From assembly GCA_002427055.1 (NCBI GenBank), contig DIPA01000040.1:20955-26465 (forward strand): a stretch of 5,511 nucleotides of DNA, written 5' to 3'. Position numbers and translations under genes: made by a program. The stretch comes from Firmicutes bacterium UBA5500. GTDB lineage: Bacteria; Bacillota; UBA994; UBA5500. Positions 1 through 5,381 of this stretch are shown here, in pieces; within the stretch, counting starts at the first letter, position 1; the number at the start of each line of letters is the position of its first letter. Below the pieces are notes generated by a model that was given only the letters and a program-made list of their open reading frames with translations, was not told the origin of the DNA and made no database searches.

Positions 1-76
1 GGTTATCGCCTTAGCCATATTCCGAGCAGGGCTCAAACGTTACGAATCGGGTAACCAGATTACTCTACGGGGCTAA
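1..76 (+). CDS. C-terminal end of a probable ABC-2 type transporter permease (partial)
   Basis: Reading from base 2, an open frame gives 24 residues and ends at TAA (74-76); the start lies outside the window. A hydrophobic run (VIALAIF) leads into RAGLKRYESGNQITLRG. A last membrane helix followed by a short basic tail with a G-L-(K/R)-R-Y-x-S-G-like motif is typical of the ends of ABC-2 family permease subunits, as I remember that family. Such proteins form the membrane channel of an ABC exporter together with an ATPase encoded nearby. This is inference from a very short tail: that the frame is coding is likely, the family only probable. No T-rich hairpin follows immediately; the first candidate terminator is the 269-302 hairpin, about 190 bases downstream. 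Confidence 0.5.
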   Translation, partial: VIALAIFRAGLKRYESGNQITLRG

Positions 77-89
77 AAGCGGTGCGTTA

Positions 90-165
90 CACACATAGTG
101 CAGGACGCCATCCATGAATTGACTGGCCTATTTCAAACCACGCTACTTGACGTCCGGTATGTGTG
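90..165. repeat. Imperfect long-range inverted repeat in a non-coding gap
   Basis: CACACATA (90-97) is the exact reverse complement of TATGTGTG (158-165). Just inside it, GGACG (103-107) is complementary to CGTCC (151-155), with unequal spacers of 5 and 2 bases. The arms enclose about 43 bases without a recognisable gene. This could be a weak RNA fold in the 3' trailer of the upstream gene, a remnant of a mobile element, or chance. Confidence 0.25.
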
Positions 166-268
166 ATTTCGAAGTTTGCACACGTTTTGTAGAATAGACG
201 TTACTTAGGCGGAGGATCCAGCCCGCTTGAAGCGATTGTTAATCGCTACATATTCTACACATGCCCTA

Positions 269-302
269 GGGGGTGTCGCAAACAGTGTTTTGCGACACCC
301 CC
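269..302. terminator. 14-bp hairpin, candidate terminator between convergent genes
   Basis: GGGGGTGTCGCAAA (269-282) pairs perfectly with TTTGCGACACCCCC (289-302) around the six-base loop CAGTGT. On the plus strand it is followed by ATTTCATT, which is only modestly T-rich; on the minus strand there is no T-tract. It lies 32 bases beyond the stop of the minus-strand membrane protein gene and about 190 bases beyond the stop of the plus-strand permease, so it sits where a shared terminator would be expected. The stem is very stable, but the poor U-tract leaves efficiency and direction uncertain. Confidence 0.6.
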
Positions 303-334
303 ATTTCATTCAGCCCGCCTCCTATTGGTCGCTC

Positions 335-739
335 CTATCTGCAAGCGTTGAACAAGCGCTGCAGCAGCCAGATTACCAGAATCAATATTGCTCCTGGTAT
401 AAATCCCGTTGCAGCCATTAAGCAACTAGCTAAGCTATCTGGCACAGGCCCAGTGTTTAGCAGCATAACCGGTGGCAATACAAGGCCAAAAGCCAACGCT
501 AATGTCATTACTGCTAACGTAACACCCCAAACCCGCTGACTAATGCTAGTTGACCCCCACACTAGGTAGCCCTGCAAAAGGCCGCCCCAACAGAATCCTG
601 ATACAATCAGCAGATTAGCGTATGTGAAGATGTTCGGATATTGGAACCTAGGGTTCTCTTGTCTACTTCCCGCATATGCAGCAACCAAAACGCTTAAGGT
701 GGAGAGAAACAGCATGAAAATGAAAGCCTTTCTGTTCAA
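335..739 (-). CDS. Small four-helix integral membrane protein, unknown function
   Basis: This 134-residue protein matches no family I recognise. Four hydrophobic stretches are visible at about residues 5-23, 40-61, 70-94 and 104-126, so it is an inner-membrane protein with little soluble mass. Short hydrophilic loops lie between them, the longest at about 24-38. The first stretch ends in AYAG and could alternatively be a signal peptide. The start is TTG at 737-739: AAGGGAG (revcomp of 748-754) lies 8 bases before it, and the nearby GTG is out of frame and meets a stop at once. It begins 33 bases after the stop of the exported-protein gene on the same strand, with no terminator between, so the two are probably co-transcribed. 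A role in anchoring, exporting or protecting that exported protein is a guess from context only. Confidence 0.7.
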   Translation of the reverse strand: MNRKAFIFMLFLSTLSVLVAAYAGSRQENPRFQYPNIFTYANLLIVSGFCWGGLLQGYLVWGSTSISQRVWGVTLAVMTLALAFGLVLPPVMLLNTGPVPDSLASCLMAATGFIPGAILILVIWLLQRLFNACR

Positions 740-747
740 TCACTTTA

Positions 748-754
748 CTCCCTT
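748..754 (-). promoter_or_regulatory. Ribosome binding site fixing the TTG start of the small membrane protein
   Basis: On the minus strand this reads AAGGGAG, 8 bases before the TTG at 737-739. It is the best Shine-Dalgarno match in the 33-base gap between the two genes, and it supports a TTG start over any internal ATG, such as the one at codon 9. Confidence 0.6.
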
Positions 755-772
755 CACCATAGTAATCCAAAA

Positions 773-1846
773 TTATGGCCTTACTTCGGTGGTAAGCGTT
801 TCAGGCTCCAGCTGAGCCTTCAGAATACTCATCACTTCTGGCGTTCCCTTTACTGTGTAAGAGTTAATACCCAAGATTCGAGCCTCAATAGATTGCTGAA
901 CCTTATCGATAACTTCTTCAGGTGATTCCCCTGAAATCAATAACTCTCCTTTGCCAGACTCCGTGAAAAACTCAGCGCTAGCCAGTTCGCAACCCAGCTT
1001 GCCTCCCAATTCTAGAAAGTGGTCTACACCTATCGAGGCAGCGGGCTTTATCTCCATATATACTATGTTCGAAGCAGGCTCATCATATCTAATTGACTCA
1101 TCATACGGATGGCCTGATATCGATGAGCTAACGTTGTAGCCAAACGTACCTAAGTCATCTCGCCAAGAGATCTTATCCATGGGTTCCCCATGGCTAGAAG
1201 CAACATGCTTAGCATTCCACCAACGATATAAGTAGATGCCGAATCCGTGTCCATAACTTTTCGGTAGAGTATGAAGCGTACCATCAACTTCAGGCACAAA
1301 AATCCATCTGGTCTCATATGTGTTGTTTTGCACAAGCTGCTCAGGGTTAGTAGTCCACAAGTCACATTCAACATGATTAGGCTTGTAAATCGCGTTAGCC
1401 AAAATATGTGACTTTACTGTATCCGGCAGATCAGTATAGTAACCGAGCCACTTCCACCCACGATTTACATGTGCTTCCAACATGAGAAAGTTTTCGCCAG
1501 TCATTGGCTTGTTTGCCTCGAATTGCGAAAAAGCGGTTCCGATATTGTAGTCCCATTTGTAGGTTGATGAAACTAGCCATGTTTGGTTGTTGATGTACTG
1601 CGATAAATTTGTGTTTGAACTACTGGGAGCAAACCTTCGCGCATATGGAGGGATGTCTTGACTATCAGGAGATGTGACCGGGGACTCAGTGCCATTAGTG
1701 TAGTTAAAACGGTAGGTAGGTCCAAAATCTACGCCATACCTATGATACATAAAACTGTCCTTACCATACGTTGAGGCGTAAGCAACGCTAGTTAACAACG
1801 CAGCTAATAGAGCAGTAGCAACCAGTGAACGGATTAACTTCCTCAC
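773..1846 (-). CDS. Exported protein of unknown family, with Sec signal peptide
   Basis: The frame is open from ATG at 1864 (363 residues), but I prefer GTG at 1844-1846 (357 residues). AAAGGA lies 8 bases before the GTG, nothing like a Shine-Dalgarno precedes the ATG, and the promoter would leave the ATG almost leaderless. From the GTG the protein begins MRKLIRS, then a hydrophobic core, then AYA before STYGK: a Sec-type signal peptide with likely cleavage after AYA and no lipobox cysteine. The mature part is rich in Tyr, Trp, Asn and Ser, with only two cysteines (167 and 292 counted from the ATG). Both point to an extracellular or wall-associated soluble protein. The last 60 or so residues look like a separate small alpha/beta module (GELLISGESPEEVID followed by a helix). 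I see no catalytic motif, repeat or wall anchor, and do not recognise the family. It is first in a two-gene operon with the four-helix membrane protein. Confidence 0.75.
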   Translation of the reverse strand: MRKLIRSLVATALLAALLTSVAYASTYGKDSFMYHRYGVDFGPTYRFNYTNGTESPVTSPDSQDIPPYARRFAPSSSNTNLSQYINNQTWLVSSTYKWDYNIGTAFSQFEANKPMTGENFLMLEAHVNRGWKWLGYYTDLPDTVKSHILANAIYKPNHVECDLWTTNPEQLVQNNTYETRWIFVPEVDGTLHTLPKSYGHGFGIYLYRWWNAKHVASSHGEPMDKISWRDDLGTFGYNVSSSISGHPYDESIRYDEPASNIVYMEIKPAASIGVDHFLELGGKLGCELASAEFFTESGKGELLISGESPEEVIDKVQQSIEARILGINSYTVKGTPEVMSILKAQLEPETLTTEVRP

Positions 1847-1854
1847 TACACCAT

Positions 1855-1860
1855 TCCTTT
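1855..1860 (-). promoter_or_regulatory. Ribosome binding site deciding the GTG start of the exported protein
   Basis: The minus strand reads AAAGGA here, followed by 8 bases and GTG (1844-1846). The site lies inside the longer reading that starts at ATG 1864, so it decides between the two starts in favour of GTG. Confidence 0.6.
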
Positions 1861-1873
1861 CCATTAATTTAAT

Positions 1874-1905
1874 ATTATACTAACTCATTATTCATTTATT
1901 GTCAA
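1874..1905 (-). promoter_or_regulatory. Sigma-A type promoter of the exported/membrane protein operon
   Basis: On the minus strand a perfect -35 box TTGACA lies at 1905-1900. Seventeen bases later comes TAGTAT (1882-1877), overlapping a perfect TATAAT (1879-1874) that would be 20 bases away. Either -10 predicts a transcript start near 1866-1871, a few bases from ATG 1864 and about 20 bases from the preferred GTG start. The spacer is very AT-rich with near-direct repeats (AATAAATG, AATAATGA), and an 8-bp palindrome TAATATTA (1870-1877) covers the -10. A repressor could bind there, but no known operator is recognised. Confidence 0.65.
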
Positions 1906-2280
1906 GATTAATCGCCAGATGGTCTCAAGTAGAAGAATTTCACCAAAGAATATCATATATTAGATAGAAAGCAAGAATATGAGGAAATTGTTAGAGATAA
2001 TAGAAGAGCCATTATACAGCGAGGATGTTGTTGCCAGTGCCAGTCGTCCGGGAATAGAGGCTGTTAATTACCCGAAATTCGGGGGTTCTTTGCCCTCTAG
2101 TCCCGCTTATCGCGGGTAACTCACCTCATCGGCTTAGGCTGGTAATTGTCGTGGCCTTGGGATGAGTTTATCGCATTTGTTCTCCCAGACTGTGCGCTCT
2201 TTTTCTAGAGAAAAAAGGCGGCCCGCTCTTACGGAACGCCCAGTTTCGGCAAAGTATCATGGTTACGTTACGTGGATAAG
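1906..2280. other. Non-coding, hairpin-rich intergenic region of unknown nature
   Basis: I find no convincing gene in these 375 bases. The left part (to about 2020) is AT-rich; the right part holds a run of possible stem-loops. TAGAGG (2055-2060) pairs with CCTCTA (2094-2099) and encloses CCCGA/TCGGG (2071-2075 with 2079-2083). CCCGC (2102-2106) pairs with GCGGG (2112-2116). CTCATC (2125-2130) pairs with GATGAG (2161-2166), with AGGC (2136-2139) and GCCT (2154-2157) inside. A terminator-like hairpin follows at 2211-2240. The series could be an uncharacterised small RNA, a miniature mobile element or a decayed gene. It does not match the tRNA, tmRNA, RNase P, SRP, T-box or common riboswitch consensus motifs I know. 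A TATAAT at 2017-2012 on the minus strand lacks a good -35. Confidence 0.4.
2211..2240 (-). terminator. Second minus-strand hairpin with U-tract
   Basis: Read on the minus strand, GGCGTTCCG (2240-2232) pairs with CGGGCCGCC (2225-2217) around the loop TAAGAG, with one mismatch and one G-T pair. Six T residues follow at 2216-2211. This is a well-formed factor-independent terminator. It lies 40 bases beyond the stronger pyk terminator, so it is either a backup for pyk or the end of a separate short minus-strand transcript. Confidence 0.6.
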
Positions 2281-2326
2281 CAAAAGCCCCTTACCCGGCT
2301 AATCAGAACCGGGTAAGGGGCTTTTG
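2281..2326. terminator. Perfect 18-bp terminator hairpin downstream of pyk, probably bidirectional
   Basis: CAAAAGCCCCTTACCCGG (2281-2298) is exactly complementary to CCGGGTAAGGGGCTTTTG (2309-2326), with a 10-base loop. Each strand ends its stem with TTTT after a GC-rich core, so it can stop transcripts from both sides. It starts 8 bases after the pyk stop codon and is the main pyk terminator. Confidence 0.9.
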
Positions 2327-2334
2327 TCATTAGC

Positions 2335-4089
2335 CTAGCTTGGAATATGCGTTGCGCCCCGGTAAATTAGGCCGCGCGTTACGTCGAGTGTAACCAGTTG
2401 CCCGTCAACCAGCAAGCTAGTAGCGCCAGGAACACCAACAATAACAGGCAGGCCAAGACTCAAAGCTACAACTGCCCCATGAGAAGTTAACCCACCCTCT
2501 TCAGTTACCAGGCCGGCAGCCTGCTCCAAAACCGGAATATAACCTCTGTCAGTGCCAATAGCGACAACAATGCTACCAGGAATCATTTTTTGTACAGCCT
2601 CCTGGGCTGTTTTGCTGGTAATTACGTTGCCGGTTACCGAGCTTTTACCAATACCTACCCCACGCGCCAATACGTCGCCCACAATATGTACCTTAATTAG
2701 GTTAGTGGTGCCCGGCACGCCTACCGGAACTCCGGCTGTCAGCACAATCAGGTCACCATTTCTAATTAACTCCAAATCAAGGGCACGAGCAATGGCGGCA
2801 CTGATCATCTCATCTGTACTAGTCACTCGCCGACCCAAAGTAGGATGCACTCCCCACGATAAGTTCAAACGACGCGCCACCTTGGCATCGGTTGTGAAAG
2901 CAATAATGGGCGTCTGTGGCCGATAGCGCGAAACCATGCGTGCCGTGCTACCTGACTCGGTAGATGTAATAATGGCTGCTGCCCTTAAGTCGGCAGCAGC
3001 TTGTACTGTAGCATGACTGATAGCATCAGTAACGTTGGGGCTTTTGTCATTCAGTTGCCGCAGCGACAAGTTCTTGTAGTCTAGTGCCTGCTCGGTATGT
3101 ACAGCAATACGGGCCATTGTTTGCACCGCTTCCAGCGGGTAGCTTCCGGTAGCTGTCTCACCCGAAAGCATGATAGCGTCCGTGCCATCGAATATAGCGT
3201 TAGCCACGTCACTGGCTTCTGCCCGTGTGGGGCGCGGTGAACGTATCATAGATTCTAGCATTTGAGTCGCTGTTATTACCGGCTTGCCTATGCGATTACA
3301 GGTTGCTATCAGCTGTTTTTGAATCAGGGGGACTTCTTCGGCCGGTATTTCTACACCCAAGTCGCCCCGGGCTACCATGATGCCATCGGCAACGTCTAGG
3401 ATTTCCCGGAGGTGAGCAACGCCCTGCTGGTTTTCGATTTTCGCAATAATAGGGATGTCTGCTTCTAGGTCCTCCAGCAAACGCCGCAGAGCCAGGACGT
3501 CGGCAGAGCCTCTGACAAAAGATTGCGCAATGAAATCTACACCGAGTTCTACGCCTAATTTAATATCGGCTACATCCTGCTCTGATAAGGCAGGCATGTT
3601 AATGCTGCGCCCAGGGATATTCACACCCTTGCGATCACTAATCATGCCACCGATTATGACCTGACAATGTGCGTCTTGATCTTGTTTAGTAACTACCTTG
3701 AGCTCAACCAAACCATCGTCAATTAAGATACGGTCGCCTATTGCTACCTCATTGGCCAAAGTTGGCCAGCTAATGCTTGCGCCCTGCAAATCTCCTAAGC
3801 GTTCCTCTGCATAAAGAGCAAAAGATTGCCCTGCAGTTAGCATAACCGGACCGCTGGCAAACCTACCAAGACGTAATTCAGGACCCTTAGTATCCAAGAT
3901 AATGGGCACAAATTTGTCGGTAACCTTAGCTGCAGCACGAATGCGCTCAAAGCGCGCCTGCTGTTCGCTATGATTACCGTGCGAGAAATTTAGCCGTGCT
4001 ACGTCTATCCCTGCCTTAATTAGCTGTACCAAGAGCTCCGAATCATCACTAGCAGGCCCTATCGTCGCCACAATTTTCGTCTGTCGCAT
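2335..4089 (-). CDS. pyk: Pyruvate kinase with C-terminal swivelling (PEP-utiliser-like) domain
   Basis: This cytoplasmic enzyme transfers phosphate from phosphoenolpyruvate to ADP, giving pyruvate and ATP, the last step of glycolysis. All main family signatures are present: TKIVATIGPAS at 4-14; ARLNFSHG at 31-38 with Arg32, Asn34, Ser36 and His37; DTKGPE at 66-71; IAKIEN at 215-220 with the catalytic Lys217 and metal ligand Glu219; MVARGDLGVEIP at 238-249; ITATQMLESM at 272-281; and MLSGETA at 307-313. The B domain spans about 72-165, and the C domain about 350-472. Residues from about 480 form the extra domain found in Bacillus-type pyruvate kinases (about 585 residues, as here), with GGLTSHGAV at 532-540 matching the swivelling phosphohistidine domain motif. 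The start is firm: AAGGAGGAGG stands 7 bases before ATG. The gene appears monocistronic, has its own terminator, and is divergent from the PLP enzyme gene. No confident pyk promoter is seen. No truncation or frameshift is apparent. Confidence 0.97.
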   Translation of the reverse strand: MRQTKIVATIGPASDDSELLVQLIKAGIDVARLNFSHGNHSEQQARFERIRAAAKVTDKFVPIILDTKGPELRLGRFASGPVMLTAGQSFALYAEERLGDLQGASISWPTLANEVAIGDRILIDDGLVELKVVTKQDQDAHCQVIIGGMISDRKGVNIPGRSINMPALSEQDVADIKLGVELGVDFIAQSFVRGSADVLALRRLLEDLEADIPIIAKIENQQGVAHLREILDVADGIMVARGDLGVEIPAEEVPLIQKQLIATCNRIGKPVITATQMLESMIRSPRPTRAEASDVANAIFDGTDAIMLSGETATGSYPLEAVQTMARIAVHTEQALDYKNLSLRQLNDKSPNVTDAISHATVQAAADLRAAAIITSTESGSTARMVSRYRPQTPIIAFTTDAKVARRLNLSWGVHPTLGRRVTSTDEMISAAIARALDLELIRNGDLIVLTAGVPVGVPGTTNLIKVHIVGDVLARGVGIGKSSVTGNVITSKTAQEAVQKMIPGSIVVAIGTDRGYIPVLEQAAGLVTEEGGLTSHGAVVALSLGLPVIVGVPGATSLLVDGQLVTLDVTRGLIYRGATHIPS

Positions 4090-4096
4090 TAGGAAA

Positions 4097-4106
4097 CCTC
4101 CTCCTT
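4097..4106 (-). promoter_or_regulatory. Strong ribosome binding site of pyk
   Basis: The minus strand reads AAGGAGGAGG, ending 7 bases before the ATG at 4087-4089. This near-perfect match to the 16S anti-Shine-Dalgarno fits a highly expressed glycolytic gene. Confidence 0.85.
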
Positions 4107-4132
4107 GTCTCCACCTAAATTACCTCTAGTCT

Positions 4133-4161
4133 TTGTTAAGGTTTGGCGAATCGTGTATGTT
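4133..4161 (+). promoter_or_regulatory. Candidate promoter of the threonine-synthase-like gene
   Basis: TTGTTA (4133-4138) and TATGTT (4156-4161) are separated by exactly 17 bases, each matching the sigma-A consensus at 4 of 6 positions. Transcription would start near 4168, giving a leader of about 60 bases. The match is moderate and other starts are possible. Confidence 0.45.
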
Positions 4162-4162
4162 A

Positions 4163-4224
4163 TCCTGCTTCACCTGCCTAGTTGGTTGAGCTTCGCCTGA
4201 CCAACCGCTAAACTAAAAGCAGGA
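4163..4224 (+). repeat. Inverted repeat in the leader, right arm overlapping the ribosome binding site
   Basis: TCCTGCTT (4163-4170) is the exact reverse complement of AAGCAGGA (4217-4224), whose last bases belong to the AGGAGG ribosome binding site at 4221-4226. Between them lies a second hairpin, GTTGGT (4181-4186) with ACCAAC (4200-4205). In RNA the outer stem would hide the ribosome binding site. However, the candidate promoter predicts a start near 4168, which would leave most of the left arm untranscribed, so the repeat may act only in longer transcripts, act in DNA, or be chance. Confidence 0.4.
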
Positions 4225-4226
4225 GG

Positions 4227-5381
4227 ATGATGCATTTGCTAACTTGTTCTGCTTGCCATACTACATATTGTAGCACCGAACCACGTTGGCGTTGCGATTG
4301 CGGTAGCTATCTGCGCTTTAACGCCGAAGAACTTTTCCAGAAGGCTGATCTAAATACTAGGGGCCAGAGCTTGTGGCGCTACTTTGAGGCCCTCGGCATC
4401 ACAGACCCTAAGCATATCGTCAGTCTCGGCGAAGGCTATACCCCGCTGTTACCAGACGAACTCTTTGGACAATCTGTATTGCTGAAAATGGACCAGCTCT
4501 GCCCTACCGGATCATTCAAAGACCGGGGAAGTACTGTCATGCTTAGTAAACTAAAAGAATGGGGCATCACGCAACTGATAGAAGACTCCTCCGGCAATGC
4601 GGGGGCCTCGGTAGCTGCCTATGCCAGTAGGGCCGGCATTCAAGCCAATGTTTACATACCTGCCTACACTTCGGCTGGCAAGGCAGCTCAAATTGGTCTC
4701 TATGGAGCGAACTTAGTCAAGGTGCCAGGTAGCCGTGAGGACACAGCCCAAGCAGCTCTTGCGGCAGCTGAGAGTGTCTTTTACGCTAGCCATAATTGGA
4801 GCCCCTACTTTCTCAACGGACTAAAAACCTTAGCTTATGAACTCGCGGAACAGCTCGCTTGGTCAGCACCAGACTGGGTCGTCGCCCCGCTTGGGGGAGG
4901 CAGCCTAATTCTAGGGCTATACTTGGGCTGGCGTGACCTTATACAAGCAGGCTACATAAATAAGATGCCCCGCTTGGCGGCTGTGCAAGCCGCAAACTGC
5001 GCCCCAGTTTACCAAGCTTGGCAGCAAGGGTTAGACGATGTGCCAGCTATCGCCACACAGGCGACAGCAGCTGAAGGCATTGCTATTGCCAAACCCGTCA
5101 AGGGCAAGGATATCCTGCAAGCGCTGCGGGCAAGCGATGGCACCGTCTGCACTGTTACAGATGAGGAAGTTTGGAACACATTGGCCCTGCTGGGCAAGCA
5201 CGGCATTTATGTAGAACCAACAGCTGCAGCCGCACCGGCAGCCATTAGGCAATTGTGCTCCAGTGGACTGATAACCGCTAATGATAAGGTAGTTGTGGAG
5301 CTCTCGGGCATGGGGCTAAAGGCCACTGATAAGATTGTGGAGCAAGCTAAATTGGGGCATTTTGCACCAAGGGAGCTTTAA
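4227..5381 (+). CDS. PLP-dependent fold-type II enzyme, threonine-synthase-like
   Basis: This is a 384-residue cytoplasmic enzyme of the threonine synthase/tryptophan synthase beta superfamily. Threonine synthase itself converts O-phosphohomoserine to threonine. Visible features: a four-cysteine, probably zinc-binding knuckle (Cys7, Cys10, Cys23, Cys25); SLGEGYTPLL at 66-75; PTGSFKDRG at 93-101 with the PLP-binding Lys98; SSGNAGAS at 121-128; the glycine-rich PLP-phosphate loop LGGGS at 222-226; and SGMGLK at 360-365, where Ser360 would contact the pyridine nitrogen. The last two substrate-side motifs differ from classical STGNTSAS and TGHGLK, so a related lyase or synthase is possible. The start is uncertain: AGGAGG directly abuts ATG 4227, leaves 3 bases to ATG 4230, and 9 bases to TTG 4236, which has the best spacing. 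It stands alone, divergent from pyk, with no hom or thrB in the window. Its stop overlaps the next gene's stop. Confidence 0.88.
   Translation: MMHLLTCSACHTTYCSTEPRWRCDCGSYLRFNAEELFQKADLNTRGQSLWRYFEALGITDPKHIVSLGEGYTPLLPDELFGQSVLLKMDQLCPTGSFKDRGSTVMLSKLKEWGITQLIEDSSGNAGASVAAYASRAGIQANVYIPAYTSAGKAAQIGLYGANLVKVPGSREDTAQAALAAAESVFYASHNWSPYFLNGLKTLAYELAEQLAWSAPDWVVAPLGGGSLILGLYLGWRDLIQAGYINKMPRLAAVQAANCAPVYQAWQQGLDDVPAIATQATAAEGIAIAKPVKGKDILQALRASDGTVCTVTDEEVWNTLALLGKHGIYVEPTAAAAPAAIRQLCSSGLITANDKVVVELSGMGLKATDKIVEQAKLGHFAPREL

Noticed and set aside
227..421. Plus-strand frame from TTG with GGAGG 11 bases upstream
   Set aside because: It runs straight through the 269-302 hairpin and then antisense through the membrane protein gene; the translation has no recognisable character.
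1150..1374. 74-codon minus-strand frame inside the exported protein gene
   Set aside because: It is an out-of-frame shadow of the larger signal-peptide-bearing gene with no ribosome binding site of its own.
1933..2067. Plus-strand open stretch containing ILDRKQEYEEIVRDN
   Set aside because: It has no start codon after the stop at 1930-1932 and finishes in a cysteine-rich nonsense tail; at most an unidentifiable remnant.
1979..2119. 46-codon plus-strand frame starting MRKLLEIIEEPLYSEDVV
   Set aside because: There is no ribosome binding site, and its second half lies inside the hairpin cluster and ends in a hairpin arm. It is too short to call coding without homologues, though the N-terminal half is protein-like.
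2122..2136. Hammerhead ribozyme core on the minus strand (CCGATGAG)
   Set aside because: The invariant CUGA is CCGA here, and the only GAAA is in the wrong order and place.
2040..2260. Known structured RNA (6S, tmRNA, RNase P, SRP, T-box, cobalamin riboswitch)
   Set aside because: None of the conserved motifs I know for these classes is present; the T-box-like minus-strand stretch GTGAGTTACCCGCG lacks the UGGN bulge sequence.
2162..2302. 46-codon plus-strand frame starting MSLSHLFSQTVRSF, in the same phase as the 1979-2119 frame
   Set aside because: It ends in the loop of the pyk terminator and has no ribosome binding site; two in-frame stops separate it from the earlier frame. A decayed gene is possible but unsupported.
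2552..2926. 124-codon plus-strand frame
   Set aside because: It lies antisense to well-conserved pyruvate kinase C-terminal sequence and has no family character.
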